Shown: positions 29,080 through 37,396, counted from the first letter of the stretch. The stretch: 46,062 nucleotides of DNA from Paenibacillus sinensis (GCF_019904155.1 NZ_JAHCMB010000069.1:624-46685); one strand, 5' to 3'. Notes: a model not told the origin generated them from the sequence alone. Numbers and translations: made by a program.

Positions 29080-29349
29080 ATGACAAAGCACCCGGTAGTC
29101 GTCCGGTTGAAGACGGGGCTTCATGCCCGGCCGGCAGCATTGTTCGTCCAGGAAGCCAACAAGTTCTCGTCCGAGATTTTCGTTGAGAAAGAAGATAAAA
29201 AAGTGAATGCCAAGAGCATCATGGGGATTATGAGCCTCGCGATCAGCTCCGGTACGGAAATCTTCATCAGCGCGGAAGGCGCGGACGCCGATCAAGCTGT
29301 AACCGCCCTGACAGGACTTGTCAGCAAGGAAGAGCTGGAGAATCAGTAA
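29080..29349 (+). CDS. crh: HPr-family phosphocarrier in the crh position, with His15
   Basis: An 89-residue HPr-like protein. By position (directly after whiA) and by sequence (RLKTGLxARPAALFVQEAN and KKVNAKSIMG) it is closer to Crh, the catabolite-repression HPr. B. subtilis Crh has Gln at position 15 and cannot take phosphate from PTS enzyme I. Here position 15 is His (GLHARP), and Ser46 (AKSIMG) is also present. The protein could therefore serve as PTS carrier and as CcpA co-regulator. It may be the only HPr of this organism or a bifunctional relative; a separate ptsH elsewhere cannot be judged. Confidence 0.9.
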   Translation: MTKHPVVVRLKTGLHARPAALFVQEANKFSSEIFVEKEDKKVNAKSIMGIMSLAISSGTEIFISAEGADADQAVTALTGLVSKEELENQ

Positions 29350-29469
29350 TCATCGCAGTCTGAACCCTCTTTGCAATAGGATGTCCGGCAGCGGTGTCCC
29401 GCTGTCTTGGCAATTGAACAGGAAGGCCGGCGATACGCAGGTATCGCCCAACCGGCCGCATTATTGAAG
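29350..29469. other. Structured region after crh
   Basis: GGCCGG (29425-29430) pairs with CCGGCC (29452-29457), and inside it CGATAC (29431-29436) pairs with GTATCG (29441-29446), leaving a 5-nt bulge CCCAA on one side. It lies before the terminator, in the 3' untranslated part of the crh transcript. I know no RNA family that matches. Confidence 0.4.
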
Positions 29470-29470
29470 A

Positions 29471-29496
29471 AAAGCCCTGAAAGGGCTTTTTTTTGC
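29471..29496 (+). terminator. Terminator of the glcK/rapZ-crh transcript
   Basis: AAAGCCCT pairs with AGGGCTTT over a tight loop, followed by a run of T. Between here and 29689 nothing else is seen except a weak promoter (TTGCCA 29622, TACAAT 29647, 19-nt spacer). Confidence 0.85.
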
Positions 29497-29689
29497 TTAA
29501 AAATATAAGAATGAATAAGCTGCGCGCTTATCACAGCTTTCTGCTTATCGGTAAACGCATGGCGTATAAGGACGCCGTAAGGCGGTTTATCCTTGCGACG
29601 ATGAATAAAGACGTGCAACTTTTGCCAATCCTGTCCGTCTAGAAGGTACAATCGCAAAACATGCGAACGACAAGGGAGGATGGCAATCT

Positions 29690-30445
29690 ATGAAGAAGTG
29701 GATCAAGCCGGCAGCAGCCGTATTCATCGCAGGCAGTGTATTGGCGGGGGGAGCAGTAGCGGGCGGACTTGTTGACAAGCCGCAGAAGGCGTACGCGGAA
29801 GAAGTGCAGAAGAATGTGGTAAGCGTCATTGGCAAGGGAGAGCTCTCCATGAAGCCGGATGTCGTCTATCTGTCGATCGGAGCGGACAGCTCGGCGTCTA
29901 CCGCCCAGGAAGCCCAGAAGAGCAATGCCGCCAAGATCTCGAAGGTGACGGCGCTGTTGAAGAATACCTGGGGAATCAGCGACAAGGACATTCAGACCGC
30001 CGAATTCTATGTGCAGCCGAATTATACTTATAATGATAAAGAAGGCCAGCAGGTGAAAGGATACAACGCGCATCATGTCCTCCAGGTGACTTACCGGGAT
30101 CTGGACAAGGTAGGCTCACTGCTTGACGCGGCTTCCGCGGCCGGTGCGAACAACCTTGGCAGCGCCCGCTTCGCTGTTGAGGATACTTCCGCCTTCGAAG
30201 CGCAGGTTATTGAGAAGGCGATGGCGAACGCCGACGTCAAAGCAGGCGCCATTTCCAAAGCCGCCAAGCGCAGTCTCGGCCAGGTTCTATCAGTGAGCCA
30301 GATCGACAATGGCGCATCGCCAGTCGTATTCGCCCAGAGCGAAAGTCTGATGAAGGGTTCCGCCGACAGCGCCGGCAGCACGGAGGTTCAGGCAGGAGAA
30401 GTGAAGATCACGACTCAGCTCAGCGTCATCTATCAATTGAACTAA
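29690..30445 (+). CDS. Exported SIMPL-domain (DUF541) protein
   Basis: A 251-residue secreted protein. The signal peptide has KKWIK, a hydrophobic core and a likely cleavage after AYA at residue 36. The rest is one SIMPL/DUF541 domain: VSVIGKGELSMKPDVVYLSIG, then DIQTAEFYVQPNYTYNDKEG and the C-terminal strand region. The family is widespread in bacterial envelopes and lacks a firmly known role; the mouse homologue gave the name. AAGGGAGG precedes the start. It is probably monocistronic, with its own terminator. Confidence 0.9.
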   Translation: MKKWIKPAAAVFIAGSVLAGGAVAGGLVDKPQKAYAEEVQKNVVSVIGKGELSMKPDVVYLSIGADSSASTAQEAQKSNAAKISKVTALLKNTWGISDKDIQTAEFYVQPNYTYNDKEGQQVKGYNAHHVLQVTYRDLDKVGSLLDAASAAGANNLGSARFAVEDTSAFEAQVIEKAMANADVKAGAISKAAKRSLGQVLSVSQIDNGASPVVFAQSESLMKGSADSAGSTEVQAGEVKITTQLSVIYQLN

Positions 30446-30460
30446 GCTTTGGGTATAGCG

Positions 30461-30503
30461 AGGCTTTTACCGCATCCGTCTGGAGGTGGTAGAGGCCTTT
30501 TTT
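30461..30503 (+). terminator. Terminator after the SIMPL gene
   Basis: AGGCTTTTACC (30461-30471) pairs with GGTAGAGGCCT (30488-30498), with a few G-U pairs, followed by TTTTT. Confidence 0.8.
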
Positions 30504-30638
30504 ACGTAAAAAGGATTTCAGGGCGGTTGAGCGCTGCTTCTTTTGTTTAACAAATTGTCATATGCATCCACCATATGGGGAGCAACGATGAAAGAACTGT
30601 AAGCAGAGATGTAACCCTTGGTATGCCTTCTTGTCTAT

Positions 30639-30644
30639 ATAATG
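30639..30644 (+). promoter_or_regulatory. -10 element of the stalk-domain/DUF3298 gene
   Basis: A TATAAT within TATATAAT lies 54 nt before the start codon. TTGGTA at 30619-30624 is only 14 nt upstream, so the -35 is doubtful. Confidence 0.4.
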
Positions 30645-30697
30645 GAAGAGCGGTGTTATTCCCGACATACTCTCACATGAAGAAAGGAACATCAGTT

Positions 30698-31798
30698 ATG
30701 AATCTGAACAATCGAATTACGCGCATCCTGGGAGTCGGCTTGCTGTCGGCTGGTCTGCTGGCGGGAGGAACCATTTTTCCGGCTAATCATAGCTGGGCCG
30801 CTTCGGCCGCGTCCAAGACCGGTCAAACGTCCATCGTCCTGAAAGTCAATGGCAAGATTAGCGCCCAGCAGGGGATCTACCAGAACGGGAAGGTATGGAT
30901 TCCGGTATCCTTTTTGAACAAAACCCTCGGCATGCCTCTGACATATGATAAAGCGGATAGTTCGTATACAATCGGCAAAGGAACGAACCCGCTCAAGCTG
31001 AGCGTTAACGAATACGGGGTCTTTCTTGCAGTGAACGGCCACTATTTGTCGGAATATGACGGTCTGAACTACGGCGGCCATCTCTACGTGCCGTTCGGTG
31101 TGCTGAACGATTATCTTGGATACAAGGGCGATTTCAGCAAGTCGGAGAGCAGACTGAATATTACAAGCCGCAAGCTGAATGCTCTCACTGTTACAACAGA
31201 GACTTATGCTAAAACAACCGAAGGATATACGATCAACCTGAAATATCCGCAGATTGCGGGATTGGCCAATGCGGAAGCTCAGAAGGCCATCAACAACACG
31301 CTGAAACAGACCTTCCAGACGTTCTCCAACTCCATTAATAGTTCACTGAAAGAGAGAGATGAGGATATCCGGCCCTATGATTTTGAGTCTGATTACGTTG
31401 TCACTTACAACGAGAACGGCGTGCTGAGTCTGGTGATGGACCAGTATGAATACCTGGGAGGCGCCCATGGCGGGACTTATCGGCAAGGGTTCACCTTCTC
31501 TCTGAAGGACGGCAAGCGCCTGCTTCTCGGCGACCTGTTCGGAGCCAATCCGAATTACAAGAAAGTGCTGAACAACAAGGTGAGCGAGGCTTTTAATAAG
31601 AGTCGGGATTACTACGGATACACTGGCGGGTTTACGGCTCTTCAGACGGAAAAATACTTCTATCTGCAAGAGGGCCGGGTGACGTTGTTCTTCCAGCAGT
31701 ATGATTATACGCCTTACGCCGCAGGATTCCCGCAATTTACATTTAGCTTCAAAGATATTCTGCCTGACGGAAGCAGTCCGTTCGACCGGTTGAAATAA
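30698..31798 (+). CDS. Exported protein with stalk domain and DUF3298-like region
   Basis: A 366-residue secreted protein. A signal peptide (RITRILGVGLLSAGLLAGG core) ends near SWA at residue 30. Residues about 45-140 resemble the copper-amine-oxidase N-terminal-like stalk domain common in Paenibacillus surface proteins (GKVWIPVSFLNKTLG, LYVPFGVLNDYLG). The C-terminal 200 residues resemble DUF4163/DUF3298 (YEYLGGAHGGTYRQGFTFSLKDGKRLLLGDLF), seen in the sensory part of RsiV-type proteins. ATG 30698 follows AAAGGAA; upstream in-frame codons are untranslated leader. The role is unknown. Confidence 0.85.
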   Translation: MNLNNRITRILGVGLLSAGLLAGGTIFPANHSWAASAASKTGQTSIVLKVNGKISAQQGIYQNGKVWIPVSFLNKTLGMPLTYDKADSSYTIGKGTNPLKLSVNEYGVFLAVNGHYLSEYDGLNYGGHLYVPFGVLNDYLGYKGDFSKSESRLNITSRKLNALTVTTETYAKTTEGYTINLKYPQIAGLANAEAQKAINNTLKQTFQTFSNSINSSLKERDEDIRPYDFESDYVVTYNENGVLSLVMDQYEYLGGAHGGTYRQGFTFSLKDGKRLLLGDLFGANPNYKKVLNNKVSEAFNKSRDYYGYTGGFTALQTEKYFYLQEGRVTLFFQQYDYTPYAAGFPQFTFSFKDILPDGSSPFDRLK

Positions 31799-31890
31799 TC
31801 TGTAAACCCATGGGCATTCCCCGTTCCACGGCGCCTACTCCGTTCATATGTTGAATGGTGACGAGCCTTAGGGCGCTAGGAGGGGAAACC

Positions 31891-32535
31891 TTGGTTTATC
31901 AATATACAGCGTTAGGAGATTCACTGACGACGGGATTCGGGGCCTTGCCGGGAAGCGGATTTGTTCCTGTCTACCGGCGGATGTCGGAGGTGGCGCTGCG
32001 CTCTTTCGTGGCATATACGAACTTGGGGGTCAACGGGTTGACGACGTCCGAGCTGGAGCAGCGGGTTCGCTACCATCCGTTGTTCCGCCAATCGATTCGC
32101 GAAGCTGATCTTATCACGGTCTCGATCGGCGGGAATGACTTGATTCATGCCGCACGGGAAGCGGGCGGACAGAGCCGTTCTTCCCAGGCGGTATTTGACC
32201 GGGCGCTTCAGGAATCCAAAGGGCATCTGGCAGCGGTCATGAGCCGGATTTATCAGGAGAAGCAAGGGGCATCAAATCCGTGGCTGGTGCGAATCGTCGG
32301 GCTGTACAATCCGTATCCGCAGATGGCCGGCGCCTCGGATTGGGTGCAGCGGTTCAATCGCCAGCTGGCGCAGTACTGCGGCCGGGAGTGCGCCTTCGCC
32401 GATATTTACGATTCGTTCGCGGGACACGAGCGGGAGCTTCTGTCCATCGACCGTCTTCACCCGAACGGCAGAGGCTACCGCTTGATCGCAGATCGGCTGC
32501 AGAGCCTCGGGTATAGCCGGCTGCTCCGTTCCTGA
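31891..32535 (+). CDS. SGNH/GDSL-type hydrolase
   Basis: A 214-residue esterase-like protein. Block I is ALGDSLTTGFG with the nucleophile Ser11, block III is SIGGNDLIHAA, and block V is SIDRLHPNGRGY with the catalytic Asp and His. There is no signal peptide, so it acts in the cytoplasm unless exported otherwise. The TTG start follows AGGAGGGG by 5 nt; an in-frame ATG at 31855 lacks a ribosome site. It resembles lysophospholipase/TesA-like lipases; the substrate is open. Confidence 0.88.
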   Translation: MVYQYTALGDSLTTGFGALPGSGFVPVYRRMSEVALRSFVAYTNLGVNGLTTSELEQRVRYHPLFRQSIREADLITVSIGGNDLIHAAREAGGQSRSSQAVFDRALQESKGHLAAVMSRIYQEKQGASNPWLVRIVGLYNPYPQMAGASDWVQRFNRQLAQYCGRECAFADIYDSFAGHERELLSIDRLHPNGRGYRLIADRLQSLGYSRLLRS

Positions 32536-32555
32536 TTTAATAATTCAGATGTATC

Positions 32556-32611
32556 GAAAAAGAGGGCGCTTCTGCAAGCAGCAGTTCATTCTGCTTGCGG
32601 AAGCGCCCTCT
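32556..32611 (-). terminator. Terminator of clpP (also ends the SGNH gene transcript)
   Basis: A 21-bp stem (32561-32581 with 32591-32611, one G-U) has a T-run on the minus-strand side (AAAAA at 32557-32561 on the plus strand). It lies between two converging genes, so its main direction is clpP, with partial function for the other strand. Confidence 0.88.
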
Positions 32612-32647
32612 CGTTTAGTGTATGGCAGGGTGTTGCGAATCCTTGTC

Positions 32648-33244
32648 TTATACGCCAACGGCTATCGGCTTCTCAATAACTTTGTCCACCAGACCGTAAG
32701 CTGCAGCATCGGCCGCGCTCATGAAGTAGTCGCGGTCGGTATCCTTCTCGATGCGCTCCAGCGGCTGTCCGCTGCGCTCTGCCAGAATCTGGTTCAGCTT
32801 GTCGCGCATTTTCAGAATGCGGCGGGCACGGATTTCGATGTCGGAAGCCTGTCCTTGCGCTCCGCCCAGCGGCTGGTGGATCATGATTTCGCTGTTAGGC
32901 AGCGCGTAGCGCTTGCCGATCGCGCCTGCTGTCAGCAGGAAGGCGCCCATAGAAGCGGCCATGCCGACGCAGATGGTGGACACGTCCGGCTTGATGTACT
33001 GCATCGTATCGAAAATGGCCATCCCTGCGGTAATGGAACCGCCTGGGCTGTTAATGTACAAAGAGATATCTTTCTCCGGGTCCTCGGCGGCCAGGAAGAG
33101 CATTTGTGCGATAATGGAATTGGCTACCACGTCATTAACCTCGGTTCCAAGGAAAATGATGCGGTCCTTCAATAGGCGGGAATAGATGTCATAAGCCCGC
33201 TCGCCGCGGTTGCTTTGTTCGACGACCATAGGAATGTAACTCAC
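32648..33244 (-). CDS. clpP: ATP-dependent Clp protease proteolytic subunit
   Basis: A 198-residue serine protease subunit that forms two stacked heptamer rings and works with ClpC, ClpX or ClpE. The triad is at the canonical positions: Ser98 (GMAASMGAF), His123 (MIHQPLGG) and Asp172. The GTG start follows GAGGAGG on the minus strand and gives the usual N-terminus SYIPMVVEQ; a longer frame exists but lacks homology. CtsR boxes cover its promoter. Confidence 0.98.
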   Translation of the reverse strand: MSYIPMVVEQSNRGERAYDIYSRLLKDRIIFLGTEVNDVVANSIIAQMLFLAAEDPEKDISLYINSPGGSITAGMAIFDTMQYIKPDVSTICVGMAASMGAFLLTAGAIGKRYALPNSEIMIHQPLGGAQGQASDIEIRARRILKMRDKLNQILAERSGQPLERIEKDTDRDYFMSAADAAAYGLVDKVIEKPIAVGV

Positions 33245-33316
33245 GTGGAAAACCTCCTCATGAAATGTCAGATGGATTTCGTACAGCTTCATTATACTGT
33301 TACCGTATTAACCACA

Positions 33317-33345
33317 TGATAAACAAATTCAAACAAAAAGTCAAA
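33317..33345 (-). promoter_or_regulatory. Promoter of clpP
   Basis: On the minus strand TTGACT (complement of 33340-33345) and TATCAT (complement of 33317-33322) are separated by 17 nt. Confidence 0.8.
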
Positions 33346-33378
33346 GAAAGTCAAACAAAAAGTCAGGGAAAGTCAAAT
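33340..33378. promoter_or_regulatory. Two CtsR operators
   Basis: The tandem heptad AGTCAAA-GAA-AGTCAAA (33340-33356) fits the CtsR consensus RGTCAAANANRGTCAAA exactly. A second, weaker copy AGTCAGG-GAA-AGTCAAA is at 33362-33378. The first covers the clpP -35, so CtsR would block RNA polymerase until heat or stress releases it. ctsR itself is not in this window. Confidence 0.88.
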
Positions 33379-33388
33379 CGGGGATACA

Positions 33389-33414
33389 AAAAAGCGTCAC
33401 ATTTAGTGACGCTG
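33389..33414 (-). terminator. Terminator of tRNA-Arg
   Basis: AGCGTCAC pairs with GTGACGCT around ATTTA, with TTTTTT on the minus strand. It stops the tRNA-Arg transcript before the clpP promoter. Confidence 0.88.
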
Positions 33415-33448
33415 GTTGAATGATCAAGTTTTGGTTAAAGATGTAATG

Positions 33449-33523
33449 TGGCGCGCCCGCCAAGAATCGAACTTGGATCTCAGGCTTCGGAGGCCTACGT
33501 CATATCCATTGGACCACGGGCGC
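33449..33523 (-). tRNA. tRNA-Arg (CCG)
   Basis: Read on the minus strand, the acceptor stem is GCGCCCG/CGGGCGC, the anticodon loop is CTCCGAA with anticodon CCG, the T-loop is TTCGATT, and CCA is encoded. It lies between clpP and cggR. Confidence 0.96.
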
Positions 33524-33533
33524 AACAGAAATT

Positions 33534-33562
33534 ATTATAATCTAAATTCCAGGTGATTGCAA
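33534..33562 (-). promoter_or_regulatory. Promoter of tRNA-Arg
   Basis: On the minus strand TTGCAA (33557-33562) and TATAAT (33534-33539) are separated by 17 nt, ending 11 nt before the tRNA. Confidence 0.82.
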
Positions 33563-33680
33563 CTCCCTTGTTTATAAACCTTATTTGTCGCGTAAATGGA
33601 CAAGAACTCCCTTTCTGAGCTGTGAAAAAAAGGGCTTTGAATAAGAAGGAAAGTCCAAGTGAATTCTAGTTTGGGAGCCC

Positions 33681-33709
33681 TTGCGCTAAGTGCAATATTT
33701 GGGTAGAAT
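33681..33709 (+). promoter_or_regulatory. Promoter of the cggR-gapA operon
   Basis: TTGCGC (33681-33686) and TAGAAT (33704-33709) are separated by 17 nt. Transcription would start near 33716, at the edge of the CggR operator. Confidence 0.75.
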
Positions 33710-33715
33710 AGGTGG

Positions 33716-33751
33716 TGGGACTTAAAAAGTTAACCCGGGACGTTTTAAGAC
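33716..33751. promoter_or_regulatory. CggR operator
   Basis: The B. subtilis CggR site has the plan CGGGAC-N6-TGTC-N4-CGGGAC-N6-TGTC. Here TGGGAC (33716) N6 AGTT N4 CGGGAC (33736) N6 AGAC fits the spacing exactly, with the downstream repeat better conserved. It lies just after the transcription start, so bound CggR acts as a roadblock, relieved by fructose-1,6-bisphosphate. Confidence 0.75.
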
Positions 33752-33797
33752 CATAGAGAAGGGGAAAAGAGAAAGACGGAGTTGCAGGAGTGAAAGT

Positions 33798-34829
33798 ATG
33801 CGCAATTTATTAGAAATCCAAAAGCAGCTTCTGCCTGATCTCATGGAAACCCTCAAAAGACGGTACACGATTCTTCATCAGATCCTGTTGTCCGATATTA
33901 TCGGCCGCCGAACGCTCGCCGCTTCCCTCAATATGACGGAACGGGTACTGCGTGCGGAGACAGACCTTCTGAAGTCACAGGGGCTCATTGAGATCGAGAG
34001 CATAGGCATGCGAATCAGCGATGCCGGCAGAAATCTGCTTGATATGCTGGAGCCTGTGGCCAAGAGCTTGTTCGGCCTTGAGGACTTGGAAGAGAAGATC
34101 CGTTCGAACTACGGGCTGAAGAAGGTTATTGTGGTTCCGGGAGACTGTGAAGTTTCCCCGTTCACCAAGAGAGAGCTCGGGAGAGCTGGATCGAAAGCAT
34201 TATTGGGAGTGCTGCGCACTGACGACACGGTCGCCGTTACAGGCGGATCAACATTGTCGGAAGTGGCGGAGCAGATGAGCGCGCCCTTGAATTTGTCCTG
34301 CCGTGAGACGCTGGTTGTACCGGCGCGCGGAGGTCTTGGGGAGAGCATGGAGATTCAAGCGAACACGATCGCCTCGACGATGGCCAAACGGCTGGGCGCG
34401 CATTACCGGCTGCTGCATGTGCCGGATTTGCTCAGCGAGGAAGCCTATCAGTCGCTGGCGCATGAGCCGAATATCGCCGAAATCGTTCAGATTATACGGC
34501 GGTCGCGTGTGATTGTACACGGAATTGGCGATGCGCTGGAGATGACCCGCAGACGCAAACTTGACCGGGAGACGGTTGAGAAGATCAGAGCGGCGGGTGC
34601 GGTGGCGGAATCCTTCGGCCATTATTTCAATGAACAGGGCGAAGTGGTTCATTCGATGCTGACAATGGGTTTGCGGCTTGAAGACATCGTCCGAACGGAG
34701 ATCGTGATCGGAATTGCCGGAGGGAAGCGGAAGGCCAAGGCCATCCACGCCGTCCTGCGGTTCGGCCAGGAGAATATCCTTGTTATTGATGAAGCGGCCG
34801 CCGAGGAAATCGTCAGGGAAATCGGCTGA
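33798..34829 (+). CDS. cggR: Central glycolytic genes regulator CggR
   Basis: A 343-residue SorC/DeoR-type repressor. The N-terminal 90 residues carry the winged helix (GRRTLAASLNMTERVLRAETDLLKSQGLI). The C-terminal domain is the phosphosugar-binding fold (VAVTGGSTLSEVAEQM, VVPARGGLGES). It represses the glycolytic genes downstream and is released by fructose-1,6-bisphosphate. It is the first gene of the operon and autoregulated. AGGAGTG precedes the ATG. In Bacillus the cggR-gapA mRNA is cut near the end of cggR by RNase Y. Confidence 0.97.
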   Translation: MRNLLEIQKQLLPDLMETLKRRYTILHQILLSDIIGRRTLAASLNMTERVLRAETDLLKSQGLIEIESIGMRISDAGRNLLDMLEPVAKSLFGLEDLEEKIRSNYGLKKVIVVPGDCEVSPFTKRELGRAGSKALLGVLRTDDTVAVTGGSTLSEVAEQMSAPLNLSCRETLVVPARGGLGESMEIQANTIASTMAKRLGAHYRLLHVPDLLSEEAYQSLAHEPNIAEIVQIIRRSRVIVHGIGDALEMTRRRKLDRETVEKIRAAGAVAESFGHYFNEQGEVVHSMLTMGLRLEDIVRTEIVIGIAGGKRKAKAIHAVLRFGQENILVIDEAAAEEIVREIG

Positions 34830-34908
34830 CGGAACTCTTCTCTTGAGCAGTTGCCTAATTATGGCGAGCATTAGCATTTATTATGCATTATACTTAACTT
34901 GTTGTCTT

Positions 34909-34927
34909 GACGAGCCTATGGCTTGTC
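34909..34927 (+). other. Hairpin between cggR and gapA
   Basis: GACGAGCC pairs with GGCTTGTC over the loop TAT. It lies 37 nt before gapA. In B. subtilis a stem-loop near this position protects the 5' end of processed gapA mRNA; the same role here is inferred. Confidence 0.5.
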
Positions 34928-34964
34928 TTGAATAAATAAAACGAAATTTAGGAGGAAATATTCA

Positions 34965-35975
34965 ATGACTGTAAAAGTAGGTATTAACGGATTTGGACGT
35001 ATTGGCCGCCTGGCTTTCCGCCGCATTCAAGACGTGGAAGGAATCGAAGTCGTAGCGATCAATGACCTGACCGATGCCAAGATGCTGGCGCATTTGTTGA
35101 AATATGATACATCGCAAGGCAAATTCCAGGGAGACGTTGAAGTTCATGACGGCTTCTTCAAAGTAAACGGCAAGGACGTTAAGGTTCTGGCTAACCGCAA
35201 CCCTGAAGAACTTCCTTGGGGAGACCTCGGCGTTGACATCGTTCTGGAGTGCACAGGCTTCTTCACTTCCAAGGAGAAGGCTGAGCTTCACCTGAAAGGC
35301 GGAGCCAAGAAGGTTGTTATCTCCGCTCCGGCTACCGGCGACATGAAGACTGTCGTATACAACGTTAACCACGACATTCTTGACGGTTCCGAAACTGTAA
35401 TCTCCGGCGCTTCTTGCACAACAAACTGCCTGGCTCCTATGGCGAAAGTTCTGAACGACAAGTTCGGCATCGTTGAAGGCCTGATGACTACGATCCATGC
35501 TTACACTGGCGATCAGAACACGCTGGACGCTCCGCATGCTAAGGGCGACTTCAGACGCGCTCGCGCAGCTGCTGAGAACATCGTTCCTAACACGACTGGC
35601 GCAGCTAAAGCCATCGGTCTGGTTATCCCTGACCTGAAAGGCAAGCTGGACGGAGCCGCTCAACGCGTACCGGTTCCTACTGGTTCCCTGACTGAGCTGG
35701 TTACTGTTCTTGGTAAGACTGTAACGGCTGATGAAATCAACGCCGCTATGAAGGAAGCTTCCGATCCTGAAACTTACGGCTACACGGAAGACGAAATCGT
35801 ATCGTCCGACATCAAGGGCCTGACTTTCGGCTCCCTGTTCGACGCTACTCAAACGAAGGTTCTGACTGTAGGCGACAAGCAACTCGTTAAGACCGTTTCC
35901 TGGTACGACAACGAAATGTCCTACACTGCTCAGCTCGTTCGTACGCTGGAACACTTCGCGAAGCTGGCTAAGTAA
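34965..35975 (+). CDS. gapA: Glyceraldehyde-3-phosphate dehydrogenase, glycolytic
   Basis: A 336-residue NAD-dependent enzyme. The Rossmann start is [16 protein letters not shown], the NAD-selecting Asp is in INDLTD (Asp34), and the catalytic Cys151 is in [12 protein letters not shown]. The sequence and operon place identify the glycolytic GapA rather than gluconeogenic GapB. GGAGGAAA gives a strong start. Codon use is heavily biased to the preferred codons of highly expressed genes. Confidence 0.99.
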   Translation: MTVKVGINGFGRIGRLAFRRIQDVEGIEVVAINDLTDAKMLAHLLKYDTSQGKFQGDVEVHDGFFKVNGKDVKVLANRNPEELPWGDLGVDIVLECTGFFTSKEKAELHLKGGAKKVVISAPATGDMKTVVYNVNHDILDGSETVISGASCTTNCLAPMAKVLNDKFGIVEGLMTTIHAYTGDQNTLDAPHAKGDFRRARAAAENIVPNTTGAAKAIGLVIPDLKGKLDGAAQRVPVPTGSLTELVTVLGKTVTADEINAAMKEASDPETYGYTEDEIVSSDIKGLTFGSLFDATQTKVLTVGDKQLVKTVSWYDNEMSYTAQLVRTLEHFAKLAK

Positions 35976-35997
35976 TAAATCTCATAGAGTCATCCGT

Positions 35998-36033
35998 AGA
36001 GCGGAAACAGCAATCCATTGTTTCCGCTCTTTT
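35998..36033 (+). terminator. Partial terminator between gapA and pgk
   Basis: A 12-bp stem (AGAGCGGAAACA with its complement 36019-36030) is followed by TTTT. In Bacillus gapA transcripts are much more abundant than the whole operon, so partial termination here fits. No promoter for pgk is evident downstream. Confidence 0.75.
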
Positions 36034-36088
36034 CCGAAATACTTAATGATTGCAGCATCTTTATGTACCAGAGACATACGTCTAACCG

Positions 36089-36131
36089 GAAGAACGGACG
36101 CCGCCTTACCACTCGGCGCAGCCGTTTCTTC
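36089..36131 (+). other. Second hairpin in the gapA-pgk gap
   Basis: GAAGAA-CGG (36089-36097) and GCCG (36100-36103) pair with CGGC (36114-36117), CCG (36122-36124) and TTCTTC (36126-36131), with small bulges. No T-run follows. It may protect or separate the downstream pgk mRNA. Confidence 0.5.
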
Positions 36132-36204
36132 TTGTGCAAACGCTGTGTGGTGCCCAAATTCCATTAGTTAGTTGGAACAATATCCGGGTGTGGAGGTATA
36201 AGTC

Positions 36205-37386
36205 ATGAACAAGAAAAGTGTCCGTGATGTAGAAGTAACAGGCAAACGCGTATTCGTGCGCGTCGATTTCAACGTGCCGCTCGAAGACGGCAAAATCACC
36301 GACGACACGCGTATCCGTGAAACGCTGCCGACGATCAAGTATTTGATCGAGAACGGTGCCAAGGTCATTCTGGCGAGCCATCTGGGCCGTCCGAAGGGCC
36401 AATTTGTCGATTCCATGCGTCTGACTCCGGCGGCTGTGCGCCTCTCCGAGCTGCTGGGCAAGCCGGTAGCCAAGGCTGACGAAGCCGTTGGCGAAGCGGT
36501 TAAGGCCAAGATTGCTGAATTGAAAGACGGCGACGTGCTCGTGCTTGAAAATGTCCGTTTCTACCCGGGCGAAGAGAAGAATGATCCGGAACTGGCGAAG
36601 CAGTTCGCCGAGCTGGCCGATCTGTTCGTGAACGACGCGTTCGGCGCTGCTCACCGTGCGCATGCTTCGACTGAAGGCATCGCCCACTTCCTGCCGGCCG
36701 TATCCGGTCTGCTGATGGAGAAAGAACTCTCCGTTCTGGGCAAAGCATTGTCCAACCCTGAACGTCCTTTCACCGCGATCATCGGCGGCTCCAAGGTTAA
36801 GGACAAGATTGACGTTATCGACAACCTGCTGACGCTGGCCGACAACGTGCTGATCGGCGGGGGCCTGTCTTACACGTTCTCCAAGGCTCAAGGATACGAA
36901 GTCGGAGCGTCCCTTCTGGACGAAGAGAAGATTGATACGGCTCTGGGCTTCATCGAGAAAGCCAAGAAGCTCGGCAAGAACTTCCTGCTTCCGGTTGACG
37001 TTGTTGTAGCCGATAAATTCGGCGCCGATGCCAACACGAAGACCGTCGATATTTCGGAAATTCCGGAAGGCTGGCTGGGTCTTGATATCGGACCGAAGAC
37101 TAGCGAAATGTACGCAGACGTCATCGCGAACTCCAAGCTTGTTGTATGGAACGGACCGATGGGCGTATTCGAAATCGATATCTTCGCTGAAGGAACCAAA
37201 GCGGTGGCCGAAGCCTGTGCCAAGACGGAAGGCTACACGATCATCGGCGGCGGCGACTCCGCGGCTGCAGCTGAGAAGTTCAAGCTGGCTGACCAGATGG
37301 ACCATATCTCCACCGGCGGCGGCGCTTCGCTTGAATTCATGGAAGGCAAGGCTCTTCCTGGCGTAGTGGCACTGAACGACAAGTAA
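36205..37386 (+). CDS. pgk: Phosphoglycerate kinase
   Basis: A 393-residue two-domain enzyme making ATP from 1,3-bisphosphoglycerate. The signature [19 protein letters not shown] is near residue 18, SHLGRPKG near 60, and the C-terminal nucleotide site includes [12 protein letters not shown] and [19 protein letters not shown] precedes the start. Confidence 0.99.
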   Translation: MNKKSVRDVEVTGKRVFVRVDFNVPLEDGKITDDTRIRETLPTIKYLIENGAKVILASHLGRPKGQFVDSMRLTPAAVRLSELLGKPVAKADEAVGEAVKAKIAELKDGDVLVLENVRFYPGEEKNDPELAKQFAELADLFVNDAFGAAHRAHASTEGIAHFLPAVSGLLMEKELSVLGKALSNPERPFTAIIGGSKVKDKIDVIDNLLTLADNVLIGGGLSYTFSKAQGYEVGASLLDEEKIDTALGFIEKAKKLGKNFLLPVDVVVADKFGADANTKTVDISEIPEGWLGLDIGPKTSEMYADVIANSKLVVWNGPMGVFEIDIFAEGTKAVAEACAKTEGYTIIGGGDSAAAAEKFKLADQMDHISTGGGASLEFMEGKALPGVVALNDK

Positions 37387-37396
37387 GAATCCTTCA

